From: Ulva prolifera
Lineage: Eukaryota; Chlorophyta; Ulvophyceae; Ulvales; Ulvaceae
DNA length: 64,000 nucleotides
NCBI GenBank assembly: GCA_023078555.1
Contig: CM041204.1
Location: forward strand, 2,944,430 to 3,008,429
Direction: 5' to 3'
The translations under genes and the position numbers were made by a program. The notes under the pieces are model-generated. The model did no database searches. It worked only from the letters and a program-made list of their open reading frames with translations, and was not told the DNA's origin. This document shows, piece after piece, positions 1-14,501 of this stretch; the first letter of the stretch is position 1, and each line of letters starts with the position of its first letter.

Positions 1-1026
1 ATCTGGAAAGATTGCAAACGAGTTCGGGGACACATTCAGCATGTAGAACAAGTGCTAGAAGGCCCGGCACCAAATGTACGTGCCTCCGGCTTGACAGGCT
101 GACTGAGAATGGCGTTCACAACAGGGCAGGAAGGGACGCAAGGACCGCACTTGCAATGCACTGAGCTGTCACGCTCGCGATGGCGAACGCGGTGGCATTG
201 GCAACCTGGAAGGCTGTGGCGTTAGCTTGTTCCGTGACAACACCAGGTGAGTTGCACACGTAAGCAGTCACTGTCTCAACTGCACCACACCAGTCCTGGT
301 CAGAAGCTTGGATGGGCATGGTCAGCCCAAGTCGACAGTTAGGTCACACTGCTTGAATTTTCAGCTGACAGCGAATGAAAGGTCGACCCTGGGCATAACA
401 AGGCACATATTCCGGCAGGCTTCCAGGCATGGCTTCAAGCACATGAGCCAGCAACAGATGCTGCCATTGTAATATACAAAGAGCTCACCTACAGTGACAG
501 CCACCTCGGCTGACTGGGAGCCTCCAATTCCACGGCCATTGAATGTGCACCTCGCGATGGAATCTGCAGAACTCATTCAGGTGAGAGTCATGGGCCCAGG
601 CGAGCCCTGAGCAGCACACTGTGCTGTGCCACAGCTGTGGACAACAAGCTGGAGCAGATCATATCACATTCGGCAGCACAGTACATCTTGCCAGCCACTA
701 AGACACATCACAGGCGCCTCGAAGACAAGACGGCACCTTGGTTGATCTGCGCAGAGGCAGAGGGGGCCAGCATCGCCGCCCCCAGCCCGAGGGCGGAGAT
801 CATAGTCTTAGAGGACACCATTCTTGGTACAACGGAGACGCTGGGTGCTCCGATTCGCCTTCACAGCCCCGTCCCTGCACCAACCCCGACTCTTCAGCAC
901 TCACACTAACAACCAATCAATGTCCAATAGGATACGACTCAGTAAATTCATATTTTTTATTTGAAGTTACAACTCAGTCTGTCCAGTGCTCACATTGAAA
1001 CCGGAATGTATGTAGCAAAGGACAGA
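1..1026. other. Gene-poor DNA, no supported gene
   Basis: Only short unconserved frames are present. The single recognisable item is a fragment of a dispersed repeat near 912-962 (see that entry). No RNA gene or convincing exon was seen. Confidence 0.5.
912..962 (+). repeat. Dispersed repeat R1, fragment
   Basis: Contains the core CAATGTCCAATAGGATACG followed by ACTCAGTAAATTCA. The same core recurs near 14,606, 31,908 and 42,105, and in reverse orientation near 10,350. The copy is short and diverged and its ends are not defined. Confidence 0.55.
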
Positions 1027-1038
1027 GGCCTGAATGTA

Positions 1039-1364
1039 GTTACAAAGGACAGAGGCCGGGAAGCGAGCCGTTGCCAGGAATACACACGCAAATCCACTCA
1101 CGCAGTCATGGCACTAGGCCGGGCACGAGCACGTACCACAGCTCGGCCGGTGATGCCAGCCAAAGATTGAAGCCCCGCACGGAGCACAAGAGCATTCCCC
1201 TTGCACAACGCCACACTCAACCGGCGCAGAGCATTCGTCACAAACAAAGCACGGTTCACCTTGCCACACCGAGACGCAACCTCCGCCAGCCGATTCAAGT
1301 GATTCATGGCAGGCCGTCCCAATCGACCATGCGTCTCATGCGACAACGGCACAAAACTATACGC
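1039..1364 (-). mobile_element. 5'-truncated LINE copy (family 1) with 12-bp TSD
   Basis: On the minus strand this is nearly identical to the last ~330 bp of the full-length LINE at 15.3-19.5 kb: the end of the endonuclease ORF plus the short 3'UTR ending in CTTTGTAAC. It is flanked by the direct repeat GGCCTGAATGTA at 1027-1038 and 1365-1376, a target-site duplication. The 5' truncation and the duplication are the hallmarks of target-primed reverse transcription. The retained frame encodes only the C-terminal part of the endonuclease region and is not a functional gene. Confidence 0.9.
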
Positions 1365-1376
1365 GGCCTGAATGTA

Positions 1377-4300
1377 TGTATTCATGCATGAATGACGAGC
1401 ACCTAGGCATGTTCATGCAGCCATGATCACTCCTGGACTGTTCAGGGCAGGACAGAGATGGCCGCCTGATGTGATTGGTGAGGATGTGCCAGCAGGCTGC
1501 TGCTTGCTCACTGCCTTCACCAACGCAGCTCACACAATGCTGTACACAGAAGCGCTGCCATGATTCTAGAGACTTGGTTGTGAACCAAATCATAGCACTC
1601 CTGCCCACAACTGGCACAACCCGCACCATGGTGTGGGTTGTGCACCATCCTTCACAAGGAGGGGCAAGGAGGGGCAGGATTTCGCTTGCAGAGGCACAAA
1701 AACCACTACAAATGCCGCGCTATGGTTGTTTGGCAGACACCAGAGCAGAATCAGCTCTGCAGAGCTGCTGTGTCACAACGACAAAGGCAGAGCTGCTGTG
1801 TAACCCACACCTAAGCAGCTCTCTATCCATCGCGTCTGAATGCAGCGGCATATGCATGCAAAGATAAATGCCAATCTAGCTGGCAGCTGGTGTGATCCGG
1901 TGTCATAGGTAAGGCCTCTGCATCGAGCATCGTGTCACTATGCTCGTGCATACGTTTCCGATGCGATGTGTGTGGCTGCCTCGTAGGAACATCGGTATTT
2001 TCGATATCGTGCACGTGTGCACGCACACAACATGATGAGCAGAGCCCGGAAGCATGAGATCGCGGATCAACCTGATCGAAACACGGCCGCGCGTTTGGAA
2101 CGCGAGCTCACTGTGCGGGATTCACATTCAACATGCGATCCGCAAACGTTAAGCAGGCGGTGACAGCCTCTGCACAGCTGCGCGTGTGGCGTGCGGCTCA
2201 AGGATCTACTCCTCGAGACACAACTTGTGAACTGTGCCAAACGCAGCGAACGGTCGCATCATGCTGCGGAACGTGAGGCGTCGGCTAGTTCGACGCCGGG
2301 GTATGGGACCGTCGAAGCTGACTCCGGAGCTGGCTGGCAAGGCAAGCGAGCTGGTGCGCCGATGACGATCGGCCCGAGCCACCTCCGACACAGCTGCAGA
2401 AGCGTCAGCCCAGCACAGCTCAACATAGACTGAGCTGGAGCTTTAGCAGTTGACTCTGAAAGTTTTATCACAAATCGTGTAGCTGGGTCGAGGGTGGCAG
2501 GTCGTTGCGCGGTGCATAACAGGCACGCCTCGTACGGTGCTTGATTTTGACTTGCACCGAGGCATCAGCGCGAAACAAGCATTCAATTCTGTCACGGTCA
2601 AATGATTCGGCAGCAACAGGCAAGTCAGGGCTCAAGCTGGGGGCGCTGGTGGTGCTGCGCGACAGTGTCGGGAAGTCATGAACACAGCCCGGGCAGTGCA
2701 AGCGCACGTCGAAGCAACTTCAGCCGGGACAGCCATCACTGGCAGAGAGCTCAATGACCATGTGCGTACCTCGTTGAAAGGCTTGAGTAGGCTTGAGTTG
2801 TTGTATTCGTCTTGTTCGCTCCTCTGCGCCGTCAGTGTTCCAGGCAATGGTCCGGTACTCTTGGATGTGTGGCAACGTACATGCGGCGGAGGCGGTGTGT
2901 TAGAGAGGCAAGCAGCGGCGTATATTAATGTGGCATGATTGAGTGTGGGCGCAGCGCCTAAACGGTGAGGTGGCTGGGCCCCGGAGCGCAATTTCGCTTC
3001 GCGGTCATGGTCTCGGCCGCGCCATGGGAATTGTGTCACGGGTGCTGCTGCGTCGTTTGCAACCGCGGCGTGACCATGTTTCATGTCGAAAGTATGAAGA
3101 TGTAATCTCGAACTATTGATATGACCTGTTCAAGCCGGAACCCTTTCGTGCGGGGGTGTGAACAACCGTACCGCGGCGCGCCGCCGGTATGCTCATCGAT
3201 TGTGTCGACGCATGCATGTTCGCAAATCACACGATTCCCTACGGCACCTGCGTCGTGAGGCTCTCTTCCTACTCCATCAGGTGCTGTGCCCGCGTTGAGG
3301 AACCTGCACCGTTCCATGCGGCCGTCCAGCAGCGATCATGAGATGAATAATGGATGTCCGGGTGAAAAAACTATATTGCGCTTTGTTACTGCGGCCAGTT
3401 CTCACAGCTGTAGTTGAGGGCCGTCATCTCGTTCGCTGGTGGCGCAGGCGGAAAGCTTGCTTCACCTCACCCGCCGCCGTAGTAAACTCACAAGGCGAGC
3501 TGCCCCGGGTCCACGCCGAGCGTGTCCTCAGGTGTGAATTCGACGCAGCTCTGCAGAGCTCTGGGCCATGGCTTAAGCCTCCAACGACAGTGGTACCTTA
3601 CCCTGGGTTGCCCGAACCACTGCATGCGCCACCGGTGCGGCTCCCTCGCATGCACGACGAGGGCCCTCGGAGGACGCACTCGTACACGTGGCGCCGTGCC
3701 CCGCTCGAGCTTTCGCGTGCTGCGAAATGCATGCTCGCCATGCAGTCATGTCGAGATGGCCGACTTCACGCTGTGCCAGTGTTGTCCACGATACTTGCCG
3801 CCTGTACATGCAGCGACGCATATGCAACTCGCCTTGCATGGCCATCGCCTCTCATGCAGCTCCAAGAAGAGGCTTGAGCCCTGGACAGATATGAACAAAA
3901 AAATGCATGGCTCCTTGGCACCTGTGGCCACACACCGGTGCCGGCCAGTAGGGATCATGATCTCATTGGCATGCATGCCCACAGAGGCCAGGCCCCGGGC
4001 CTAAACCACGCCAGGCACCTGTGCGTGCTGTGCTGTGCTGTGCCTGCTGAGCGTGTGCTGTCCCGTGCTGCGCCTGCTGTGCCATGCTCAGTCGCTCATG
4101 CGTCCCCCCAACCATGGTTGCAGCCCTAAGGACGCGGCTCTCCACGCGACACATGCATGTGAGCACGCAGCACGTGACGCACATGCCGCCTCTCTGTAGG
4201 GAGGCTCTCCTGGGGGCCCTCTGGGACAGCATGTGTGCGAATGCATGCTGGCCGCACTGGGTGCACTGCTTGACCTTGATCCTTGCGACCCACTTTCGGA

Positions 4301-5847
4301 TGAGATTCGTTTCTGGTGTTTGTCTTCTCCCGTTTACTCTTTTCGTAACGTATTTTTTTTGAGACACTGCTTGACCGTGCTGCTCCGCCCTGCTACTGTG
4401 CAGATGCGGGTCCCTGCAGCGACTGTGCCGGGCCCGCGCATGCGACCCGATGTGACAGAAGTACAAGCCGAGGCGGCAGGTAGCACCGCAGAGATGGCTT
4501 GCAACACAAGAGTGCAGACAACAATGCCGCACACCCAAGCCACAGTGGGCTTCTCGCGCAGCAGCAGCCGCCCCGCATCCCCACCAGTCCACGTCCTCCC
4601 GCGCCCCGCGCAAGCAGTAACTGGGAGGACGCGTATCGCCCCCGCTGCATGGCGGCAGCGATGGCCCCCGGCCACCGGCGGATGCATTGTGGCGTCACAT
4701 GTTGATCAATTTGAGTTGGTCATGGGCGCCTCCTCCGCGCGTCCCGCCCCTGCGCCATGCCCCCCGATTGTATTTATTAAGTGTCTGACGGCATGGCGTG
4801 CCCGTGCGCGGCCCATCTTATCCAGGTCACTCCAAGTTCGTACGCCTACGGGTGAGTACCACCGCGCAGGCCAACTGCATATGGCATCGTGTAAGTGAGA
4901 ATTGCCCGTTGTCAACCATCACTAATTACATAATGACATATGGACTTAAGGACTGCCAGCGAGTGGTGTACGCTGGGATCAAATCCTAGTACACGCTGCC
5001 CACACGTAAAGTTAGGCCCTGGGCTGAGCATGGACGCGCCCTGCGATGGTGGGTGTAAGTGGCAATATTGCCACAGCATATGCTGTACTATGTCTGCTAT
5101 ACCACAGGCGCCCAGCACACTGCTGCTTGCTTTGGAACCGTGGTGACAATGGACGTGAATGTCACGGCAATGCCACAATTGAGATTCAGACAGCTCAAGT
5201 GCATGTATGCATGTACGAGGCCTGCACGATTCACCATGGACGCACGAATCTGGTTGGAGCCGCGAGGCTTCATCGGGCAAACATTGACTGGTGGTTGGAG
5301 GTACGATGGGAGATCTGGTATCTGTGGGGTGAGGCATCGTGTAGATGAGGGGCACACGAGGCTGGCTTGAAACGGTTGTCCGCTCGAGGAAGCTCAGGAA
5401 TCAGAGGTCGCCTAGGACTGAGTGTCACTTCCACGATGGCCAGCCAAGGCATCACGCGTCCGGTGGTCGGCCTGGCACCAGGCGCCATACCGGCTAAAGC
5501 TCCATGCATGTAGCGCTGCTAGCCTGCTGGGGGTTTGAGCCCAATTGAGTCAACTCAGCGGAAAGTTCCGCCCCCTGGAGTATTATTCAGCACTGCCGGC
5601 TCGCGACGCTGGAGCTCGAAGAGGTGCATCAGGTGCCCGTGATGGCCCTGGAAGCGTTGAGCGTGCCGGTGAGCCAGTGTACGGTTGCAACCAATTGGTA
5701 GCTGCATACGTGTGCCTTTGCGGGGCGGCTGGTGAGTTACAGAGGCAAACGTGGCCAGGCCTGTGGTGTGCCGGGGCGGCTGTGGTGGGTCGTGTACAAA
5801 TGTGTGCATGTGTCTGTGCCTGTGTATGTGTTCGTCTCTGTAAGTTA
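1377..5847. other. Gene-poor DNA, no supported gene
   Basis: Many overlapping open frames on both strands reflect GC-rich composition, and none shows a recognisable domain. A TGTGC-type simple repeat lies at about 4020-4085. No tRNA or conserved exon was found. A spliced gene with short exons cannot be excluded. Confidence 0.4.
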
Positions 5848-6290
5848 CAGAGGATAGAGGCAGCGAGGCGGGCCGCAAAGGCAGCAAGCGGCGCAAGAAC
5901 ACATCCACCACCCGGGTCCGACGCACCCCCACGCCACAGTCCCAACCAACGCACGCAAGACCCACACAGTCTTCGGCAACCGACACAAACCCCCAGACCG
6001 CCACACACACCACCGCAGGCACACCCAAACCACACCCCACACCCCAACTCCTGACCCCCACACACACCCGCGCCCATAGATACATGCATTCACGCCAGCC
6101 CACCAGCGTGGTGGGCAAGAAGCAGCCGCGCCCGGGGCGGCACCTCCCGAGGCCCCCCGGCCGGGCCACCTGACGCCGGGGGCCCCCACCCCAACCCCCA
6201 CTCCCACCTCAGACCCACAGCGACCCCGGCTGGCCTGGCACACCACCGCGCAGCCCTGCCAGCCCGCACGGCATCAGACCAAAGACCAGG
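5848..6290 (-). mobile_element. Diverged LINE 3' end (family 2), minus orientation
   Basis: Begins with TTACAGAGG followed by a GGCAGCGAGGCGGG segment, matching the reverse complement of the conserved LINE 3' terminus (TTACAAGGACAAAGGCAGCAAGG) seen at 9539. It continues into the same C/A-rich strand (G/T-rich 3'UTR on the opposite strand) and then a GC-rich body. No target duplication was found, so the boundaries are approximate. Large open frames here are composition artefacts. Confidence 0.5.
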
Positions 6291-8511
6291 TTGTGTCAAA
6301 TCCCCCCCACCACCCCCACACCACACCCAGCAACGCAATCGCTATTCAGCATGTGTGCGGAGCGGGGCCGGGCAGCCAAGACGCAAAGGCGACGGTTAAT
6401 CGCGCCGAGCGGGGGGATCCCGAGATGGCCTATGAGCGGCGAGAGCTCGCCAAACGGGACCGTGTGTGTCTTTGTCTGCGTCATGTGAGGCACCGGTTCC
6501 AGCACATGACATCCATGGGCGAAACAAAACATGTCCCTCAGTTTCAAGTCGAAGACAAGATTACGGTGTCTTGGATTAGCTACATGTCCATGAGGGTCTG
6601 ACACTGGCTGAACACTGGCACTGGCTGAACACTGCACCAGAGGCAGCTGCCTCGGTAGAGTTCCCATCTGCCAGCAGTCAGCAGATGCGTGACCAATCTG
6701 TGCACATGCGTCCCTGGTGTTCACACTCCAGAGACACGGGGCACCTCCTGGTCAATGGTGTCAGGATGCTGCAGACTCTGCCTGGATCAGTAGCTCAGGC
6801 ATCTTGCCTACAGTATGGCAGTGCAGTGATGGTGCCAGTCATGCATTAGCTAATATTAATGGCAGTTGATGGTGTGATGGCTGGTGACAGGTGGATCGCA
6901 ATTGGTATTGCAGATACCTCTTCCTGAGCAAATTCTTGCTGCGGGCAGTGCAGGTCACAGCAGCAGGCAGTGCCCTCCCCTTTCCACCCATTGGATCTGA
7001 CTGTGTTGCATCTCAAAGCTGCATTGATTGATTGATTACCAAGAACAATTCCGAATTTCCAGCTCTCGTTTCTGGATGGAAGCCCTGGAATTGTGTGACA
7101 CTGCTGGCACCTCTCATGCCTGGCTCTGAAACATCTCTGTTTCTCCCATGCACCTCTTCATCACCTTGAACCTCCAGCATCCAAGTTGGTTAAATGCATT
7201 TCCATCCTTGTGACATGCAAGTGCGGATACTTGCACAGCTATAGCTCACCTGTATTATAAGCATGATCAGAACCGCATCATCATGATGTACGCATGTGCA
7301 CAATTGTGGCTGTTAACAGCCACAATTGTGGTTGTGGCTGTGGCGTATGCCGTGCTCCCTACGTCTCTGCCTTTGTTCGCCAGTACTGCAAAACACATGG
7401 CCATTCGGACGATATCGAATGATGGCCAGAAGCCTGTGCCATGTGGCAGAGGGCAGAGGCTTCAAGTTGGTAGCAGTACGAGCTTCGGGGCAGCATGCAT
7501 GGTGTGAGCACAGGAGCAAACACATCACAATTGTACATTGTTAATTAACAAACACATCACAGAGGCCTCAGGGCTACAGTGCAGGTGACCATGCAGTTCC
7601 TTGTGCGCCTCCCATGCACAGGAAGAGGATCTGGTATCTGTGGGGCACCATGGGCTGCAGGAGTTCAAGATGAGAACTCCTGAGGATTTTCACACCACAC
7701 ACTTTGGCACATATGCTCCTCTCCAGGGCCCCCCCAGAAAGGACTGTCCTGGAGAGCTGGAGCATTTTCAGGAGCTCACATGCAGAAGCTCTCCTTGGGC
7801 TGCTTGGACCATCCATGAGGGGGCTGCGATTTGTAGTGACCAAGGGCAGAGAGAGCAGAGAAGCAGACCACCCCACAGCCACCCCACAGCCATCACCTGG
7901 CACAGAACGTATGTGACATAAGGCTCATGCAGATTGGTGACTGACTGGTCACCGGTATAGCTTCATGGACTTCGGTGCATTATTGTGTCACGCGACTATA
8001 TATATGGCACCTCAGCCAGCTCTGCAGCCACTGGAGATCACAGACAACCCCATCCACACAAACACACTTCACAACTGGTTCAGCATCCACTGTGGCTGGT
8101 AGCTCTGGCTCCGATCGTTGCCTGCGCTGGCGCCTGCAGCGCATCGGCGCCATTGTCAACGTCCCATATACGGTCCCGCATGCATGCTGTATACATATGG
8201 CACCTTCCAGCCAAACTCTATGCTGAAGTAGCTGTACCATGCATGGTTTGTGTCAACAAGCCTCCGCAGCAGCCAGCTCTGTCTAGTAGGATGTGGCGCA
8301 GCTAGCGCTACAGCGGTGCTGCGTCACTTGGGCGAGTGACCGGGTGCGGCCATGCATGAGGGCGGCCTCGGGAGGCGCCGCCCCGGGTGTGGCCGGGTTG
8401 ATCCAAGCTGGCGCACTGGGAAAGGTGTAAGCATGAGTTTTGCAAAAGCAACGTGTGGGCGGGGGGGGGCGGGTCTGTGTTACAATTGTAATTACATTCC
8501 GATGTGTTCCT
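6291..8511. other. Gene-poor DNA, no supported gene
   Basis: No recognisable domain is present on either strand. The 7574-7903 minus-strand frame (109 codons) and its shadows match no family I recognise. Short near-palindromes occur, for example around the CACAATTGTGG pair near 7300-7335. Confidence 0.4.
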
Positions 8512-8653
8512 TAAGGGACACGCCGGAGTGGCCGGTCACACCGCCAGGGCAACGAGCAAGCGCACCGGCAGCCCAGGTGGGGGGGTGCTACAAGGAAAAA
8601 GTCAGAGTGGCCGGTCACAGCACCGCGGCAATGAACAAGCACACCAGCAGCCC

Positions 8654-8655
<2 letters not shown>
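8512..8655 (-). repeat. Tandem pair of LINE 3'-terminal fragments
   Basis: Two ~75-bp units (about 8512-8586 and 8588-8655) each read TTAAGGGACAC or CTACAAGGAAAAA, then GAGTGGCCGGTCACA, then GGCAACGAGCAAGC or GGCAATGAACAAGC. These correspond to the reverse complement of LINE 3' termini elsewhere in the window. They end in a long G run. Confidence 0.5.
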
Positions 8656-8686
<31 letters not shown>

Positions 8687-8694
8687 GGGGGGGG
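8655..8694 (+). repeat. Poly(G) tract, 29 G + CCC + 8 G
   Basis: An uninterrupted run of 29 G (8655-8683), then CCC, then eight G. It could form G-quadruplexes. The length given in the assembly is unreliable because homopolymers this long are often mis-sized. Confidence 0.9.
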
Positions 8695-8702
8695 TGTTTC
8701 AG

Positions 8703-8936
8703 AAGTGGGGGTGCCACCACAGTGTGGGGTGTGTCCTGGTTGTGTCTGTGGCGGTGTGTCTGTGGCGGTGTGGGCTTAAGCTTTGACAAATGTGTGTCGG
8801 TTGTTGTGAGCACTTGTGCATGCGCTGGCTGCGACTGTGGCGGGGGTGCGTTCAACCAGGCCAGCGGTCGTGCTCTCGCGCTGCATGCTGATGTCGCGGC
8901 GCTGCCCGCCTCGCCGCCTTCATCCATGTAACACAC
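8703..8936 (+). mobile_element. Diverged LINE 3' end, plus orientation
   Basis: The GT-rich segment ends in GCGGCGCTGCCCGCCTCGCC then CCATGTAACACACA, paralleling the family-2 3' end at 12,770-12,806. A related diverged copy lies at about 12,835-12,990. No target duplication was identified. Confidence 0.5.
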
Positions 8937-9172
8937 AGACGGTCGCACAGTCTGCAACTGCTGGTGCCGTGCTCGCTGGTTCCTGAGCTGCGCCGCTGAG
9001 CACATGCAACCATCAGGCACCAAATCTCACGATCTGTTCTTGGAAAGCTCCCAATGCATGTGTGTGCTGCGCCAGGCCCCCTGACGCCACTGTGGCCAGG
9101 CCGTGATGTGTTTGCTACACCGTGTGACACCACCGGATCCTGGCACATGACGGCAAATACCCGAGGGGAGAG

Positions 9173-9299
9173 TGTGGCAATCCAGTGATAAGACCGCTCC
9201 ACCACTGGACACTTGCACCTCGCGACGGTCAACGGTGAATTCCTTCAGGGTCCAGTGCACTCTACCATGGTAGAGCGGTCTTATCACTGGACTGCCACA
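9173..9299. mobile_element. Fold-back MITE (127 bp) with 5-bp TSD
   Basis: Terminal inverted repeats begin TGTGGCAATCCAGTGATAAG and end with the complement (…CACTGGACTGCCACA). The direct repeat GAGAG flanks it at 9168-9172 and 9300-9304. The centre contains CTCGCGA, as in the perfect palindrome at 23.6 kb. No coding capacity. TG…CA termini with a 5-bp duplication resemble integrase-type (Ginger or LTR-like) insertion; this assignment is inference. Confidence 0.8.
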
Positions 9300-9538
9300 G
9301 AGAGTGGTGCAGAGGCCACATCAAACAGTGCCGGAGTCCCGGTAGCTCGCCTAAGCGCATCCTGCGCTGTTCCTGTTGGATGTATGGGTGCAAGCCAGAA
9401 ATGCGGTGGATCCACACCTGTAGACACAGGTGTACTTGTGTTTTGCAAGGACACAGGCGGAGGGGAAGGTAGCACCGCACACAGTCAACGTGCACGACTC
9501 GAACCGGAAAGTTGTAAACCACACATGCAATCGTGTGT

Positions 9539-9958
9539 TACAAGGACAAAGGCAGCAAGGCGGGTAGCACAGCGGAAGAAACAAGCAGACGAAGCACACA
9601 CCCAGACACCCACGCACGCAACACCCACCACGCCCAGGAAACCCATCACCGGTGCAGCACGCGACACAGATCCGCAGACCGCCAAGCACACACCCACACA
9701 CCCATACACGCACGCACAGACCCCACGGCCCACACACAACAACACAACCGCCAACACCACAACGCCCGCCGCCGTACGACAGGGCCACGCCCAACACACT
9801 GCTGCCCGAGGCCGCCCATCATGGCCGCCCGATTGCCGGGGGCCGCCCTAGCCCCAAACCCCACCCCCACCCCCACCCCCCAAGCCACAGCAAACCACGC
9901 CAGCCCGGCACACCGCCGTTCAGCCTCGCCGGCCCACGCCGCACCGTACCCAGGACAA
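9539..9958 (-). mobile_element. 5'-truncated LINE 3' end (family 2) with 14-bp TSD
   Basis: The direct repeat ATGCAATCGTGTGT is found at 9525-9538 and 9959-9972. Between them is a minus-strand copy of the family seen at 12,116-12,805. On the minus strand it runs from a GC-rich coding-like body into a G/T-rich 3'UTR and ends CTGCCTTTGTCCTTGTA. Overlapping frames are composition artefacts. Confidence 0.85.
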
Positions 9959-9981
9959 ATGCAATCGTGTGTGTGGTGTTG

Positions 9982-12096
<2,115 letters not shown>

Positions 12097-12115
12097 ACAC
12101 ACACACCTTAGTATG

Positions 12116-12805
12116 CGCCGCAGCTCCGCTGATGGCACGGCACGTCACGCGGGCAAGGCAGTTTTGGCGGGACTCACAGTCCCGTCTGATGACCTCTCGC
12201 CGCTTACAGGCCATCCGGCCTGAGCGGTGGGGTGTCCCTTGGGCGCCCCGTCCGCTTGACGCCACCGACCTGTGGCCTCTGACTCCAGCTGGGCCGGGTC
12301 CGATGGGTGTGCGGGATGCCTTCGTTGGCATGTGCGGGGACTGCGGAACGGCTTGGGCGATGCAGTGTCCTAGGTGCGGTGCGGCGTGGGCCGGCGGGGC
12401 TGCGCGGCGGTGTGCCGGGCTGGCGTGGTATGCTGTGGCTTGGTGGGGTGGGGGTGGGTCTTGGGGCCAGGGCGGCCCCCGGCAATCGGGCGGCCATGAT
12501 GGGCGGCCTCAGGCAGCAGTGTGTTGGGTTTGGCCCTGTCGTACGGCGGCGGGCGTTGTGGTGCTGGTGGTTGTGATGTTGTGTGTCGGCTGTGGGGTTT
12601 GTGCGTGCGCGTGTGTGGGTTTGGGTTTGTGGGTGTGTGGGTCTGTGCGTGTGTGCGCTGGTGTGTGGGTGTGTGCTTGGCGGTCTGCGGATCTGTGTCG
12701 CTTGTTGCGCCGGTGATGGGTGAGATGTTTGTGGGTGTCTTGGTGTTTGCTTCGTCTGCTTGCTCCTTTCGCGGTGCTGCCCGACTTGCTGCCTTTGTCC
12801 TTGTA
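12116..12805 (+). mobile_element. 5'-truncated LINE (family 2), 690 bp with 19-bp TSD
   Basis: Flanked by the 19-bp direct repeat ACACACACACCTTAGTATG at 12,097-12,115 and 12,806-12,824. The body has an open frame with a CxxC…CxxC cluster (GMCGDCGTAWAMQCPRCG, around 12,327-12,385). It is followed by a G/T-rich 3'UTR and ends GCTGCCTTTGTCCTTGTA, the conserved terminus of this family. The open frame is probably the C-terminal end of a LINE ORF plus read-through of the 3'UTR. The zinc-ribbon-like cysteines are visible, but I do not recognise the domain. Confidence 0.85.
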
Positions 12806-13648
12806 ACACACACACCTTAGTATGAGTGTGGCGGTCTAGATGTGTGTGTCGATTGCTGGGGGCACTGTGGGGTTGGCGTGCGCTGGTCGCAACTGTGGCG
12901 TGCGTGGGCTGGTGGTTGGGCTGTTGATGAGGTTCTTTCACGGCTCGCTGGTTTTGCCACCCCGCCGTGCAATCTTGCAACACACCCTTCAAGCATGTTC
13001 GAGCAGCTGATGCAACACCCCAACACTCTCCTTGGATGAGTGAGAATATCACGATTACTGAAGGCCGATGTGAAGTGTGCCGCATAGCACAGCACACCCA
13101 GCACGGCACGGCACGGCACAGCACGCCCCGGCGCCCTAGGGCAGCAGTGACTCAACACGCGATGCGGCCGTCGCCGTGCGCTCCCAGCGCACGAAGCGCG
13201 GCCAGACAGGAAGGCCTCAGAGACAGCCTGAGGCACACGTGGGTGATCCGGTCGAGTCCAGGCCCCAGGCCAGTACTAGTCACGCCCAGTGCCCCCTGCG
13301 ATTGTGCAACAAGGGTGGGGTCGCCCAGGCCTCGCAGCACTGGCAGGCCTGAGCCCGCTGGGGGGTCGCGCCACGCGTTCGGGCCCAACGATGTAACACT
13401 GCGGTGCAGCTGCAGCTGCGGCCGCGCGGCAGTGGCTGAGGGCACACGCCAGCGCGGCCGCGGTGGCACTGTGTGTTTGTCTCCTACTGCGGCTCTAGAG
13501 GAGCACTGGCACTTGTGGGAGTGGGCACGCTTACCCTGGTGTGCCACAGCTGTGGCACCGGAACGAGGCGATGGGCTCTGGAGTCAAAACCACAGTTGGT
13601 TGCGCCTGCCGGCACTCAGCGGGCGCTCAGACACACTGCACCTGAACC

Positions 13649-13688
13649 GTTCGCGGTGCTGCCCGCCTTGCTGCCTTTGTCCTTGTAT
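13649..13688 (+). mobile_element. Minimal LINE insertion: 40 bp with 17-bp TSD
   Basis: The 17-bp direct repeat CACACTGCACCTGAACC (13,632-13,648 and 13,689-13,705) brackets only 40 bp. Those 40 bp are the extreme LINE 3' end (GCGGTGCTGCCCGCCTTGCT then GCCTTTGTCCTTGTAT). This is an extreme 5' truncation during target-primed reverse transcription, and it defines the 3' terminus of the family. Confidence 0.9.
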
Positions 13689-14083
13689 CACACTGCACCT
13701 GAACCAACGCCGGCCGTGGAGTGGGTGAAGACCGGCCACGTGGGCGCAGCCCGCACCTGAGGTATGGGCTTTGGCGGGGGCACCAGCACGGACATGCATA
13801 ACATATGGTGGGTAGATCTCTGGCAGACCTGATATAATTACGGCATGCAGCAGACCGGTCAAACTGGAGTGACAGGTTGAATTCAGCTGAGTGAGGCATA
13901 GCATACAGACGCGTACGGGAATGCAGAAGAGGCACAAGCTTAAGCCTGCGGGCCCTGCTGACGTCGACGCTGCAGCTAGGTCGCAGCAATGGCCTGTGTC
14001 ACGGCGCAGGCGGTTCGATGGCCAGCACCGCGATGGCCGCCTTGCTGCCTTTGCCTTGCTGCCTTTGACGGTGTAAGTGTGTG

Positions 14084-14244
14084 TTACAAAGGAAAAAGCC
14101 GGAGGGGCCGGTAGCACCGCCAGGACCACAAGGGAGAGCACGAACAACGCAATGCGCACGCAGCAGGAGAGCACACAGCCAACGCCAAGGCAGAACAAGC
14201 ACCCACACACCCCCACGCTCCCACACACTACCACATGAACCACA
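14084..14244 (-). mobile_element. 5'-truncated LINE 3' end (family 3) with 15-bp TSD
   Basis: Direct repeat CGGTGTAAGTGTGTG at 14,069-14,083 and 14,245-14,259. The enclosed 161 bp read, on the minus strand, as a G/T-rich 3'UTR ending CGGTGCTACCGGCCCCTCCG, then GCTTTTTCCTTTGTAA. It shares the last residues with families 1 and 2 but differs upstream. Confidence 0.9.
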
Positions 14245-14501
14245 CGGTGTAAGTGTGTGGAACAGCAGTACAGCAGCATGTTTGGCTATGTGGACACCAA
14301 GGAACACATGTAGACACCTGTGGAGCTGATGATCTGGCAACCTGTCTGCTCATGCTGCACCTGCACCTTCATGCGCCGAATGCAGGAAGATGCAGTGAGC
14401 AGACATGGACGATTCCAGTTTATTTTCTGAGATCTCGGTTTCGTGGTGTGCCTGGGACATTCTGACCAAATGGGTCACATATGCAGCCCTCACCAAATGT
14501 G

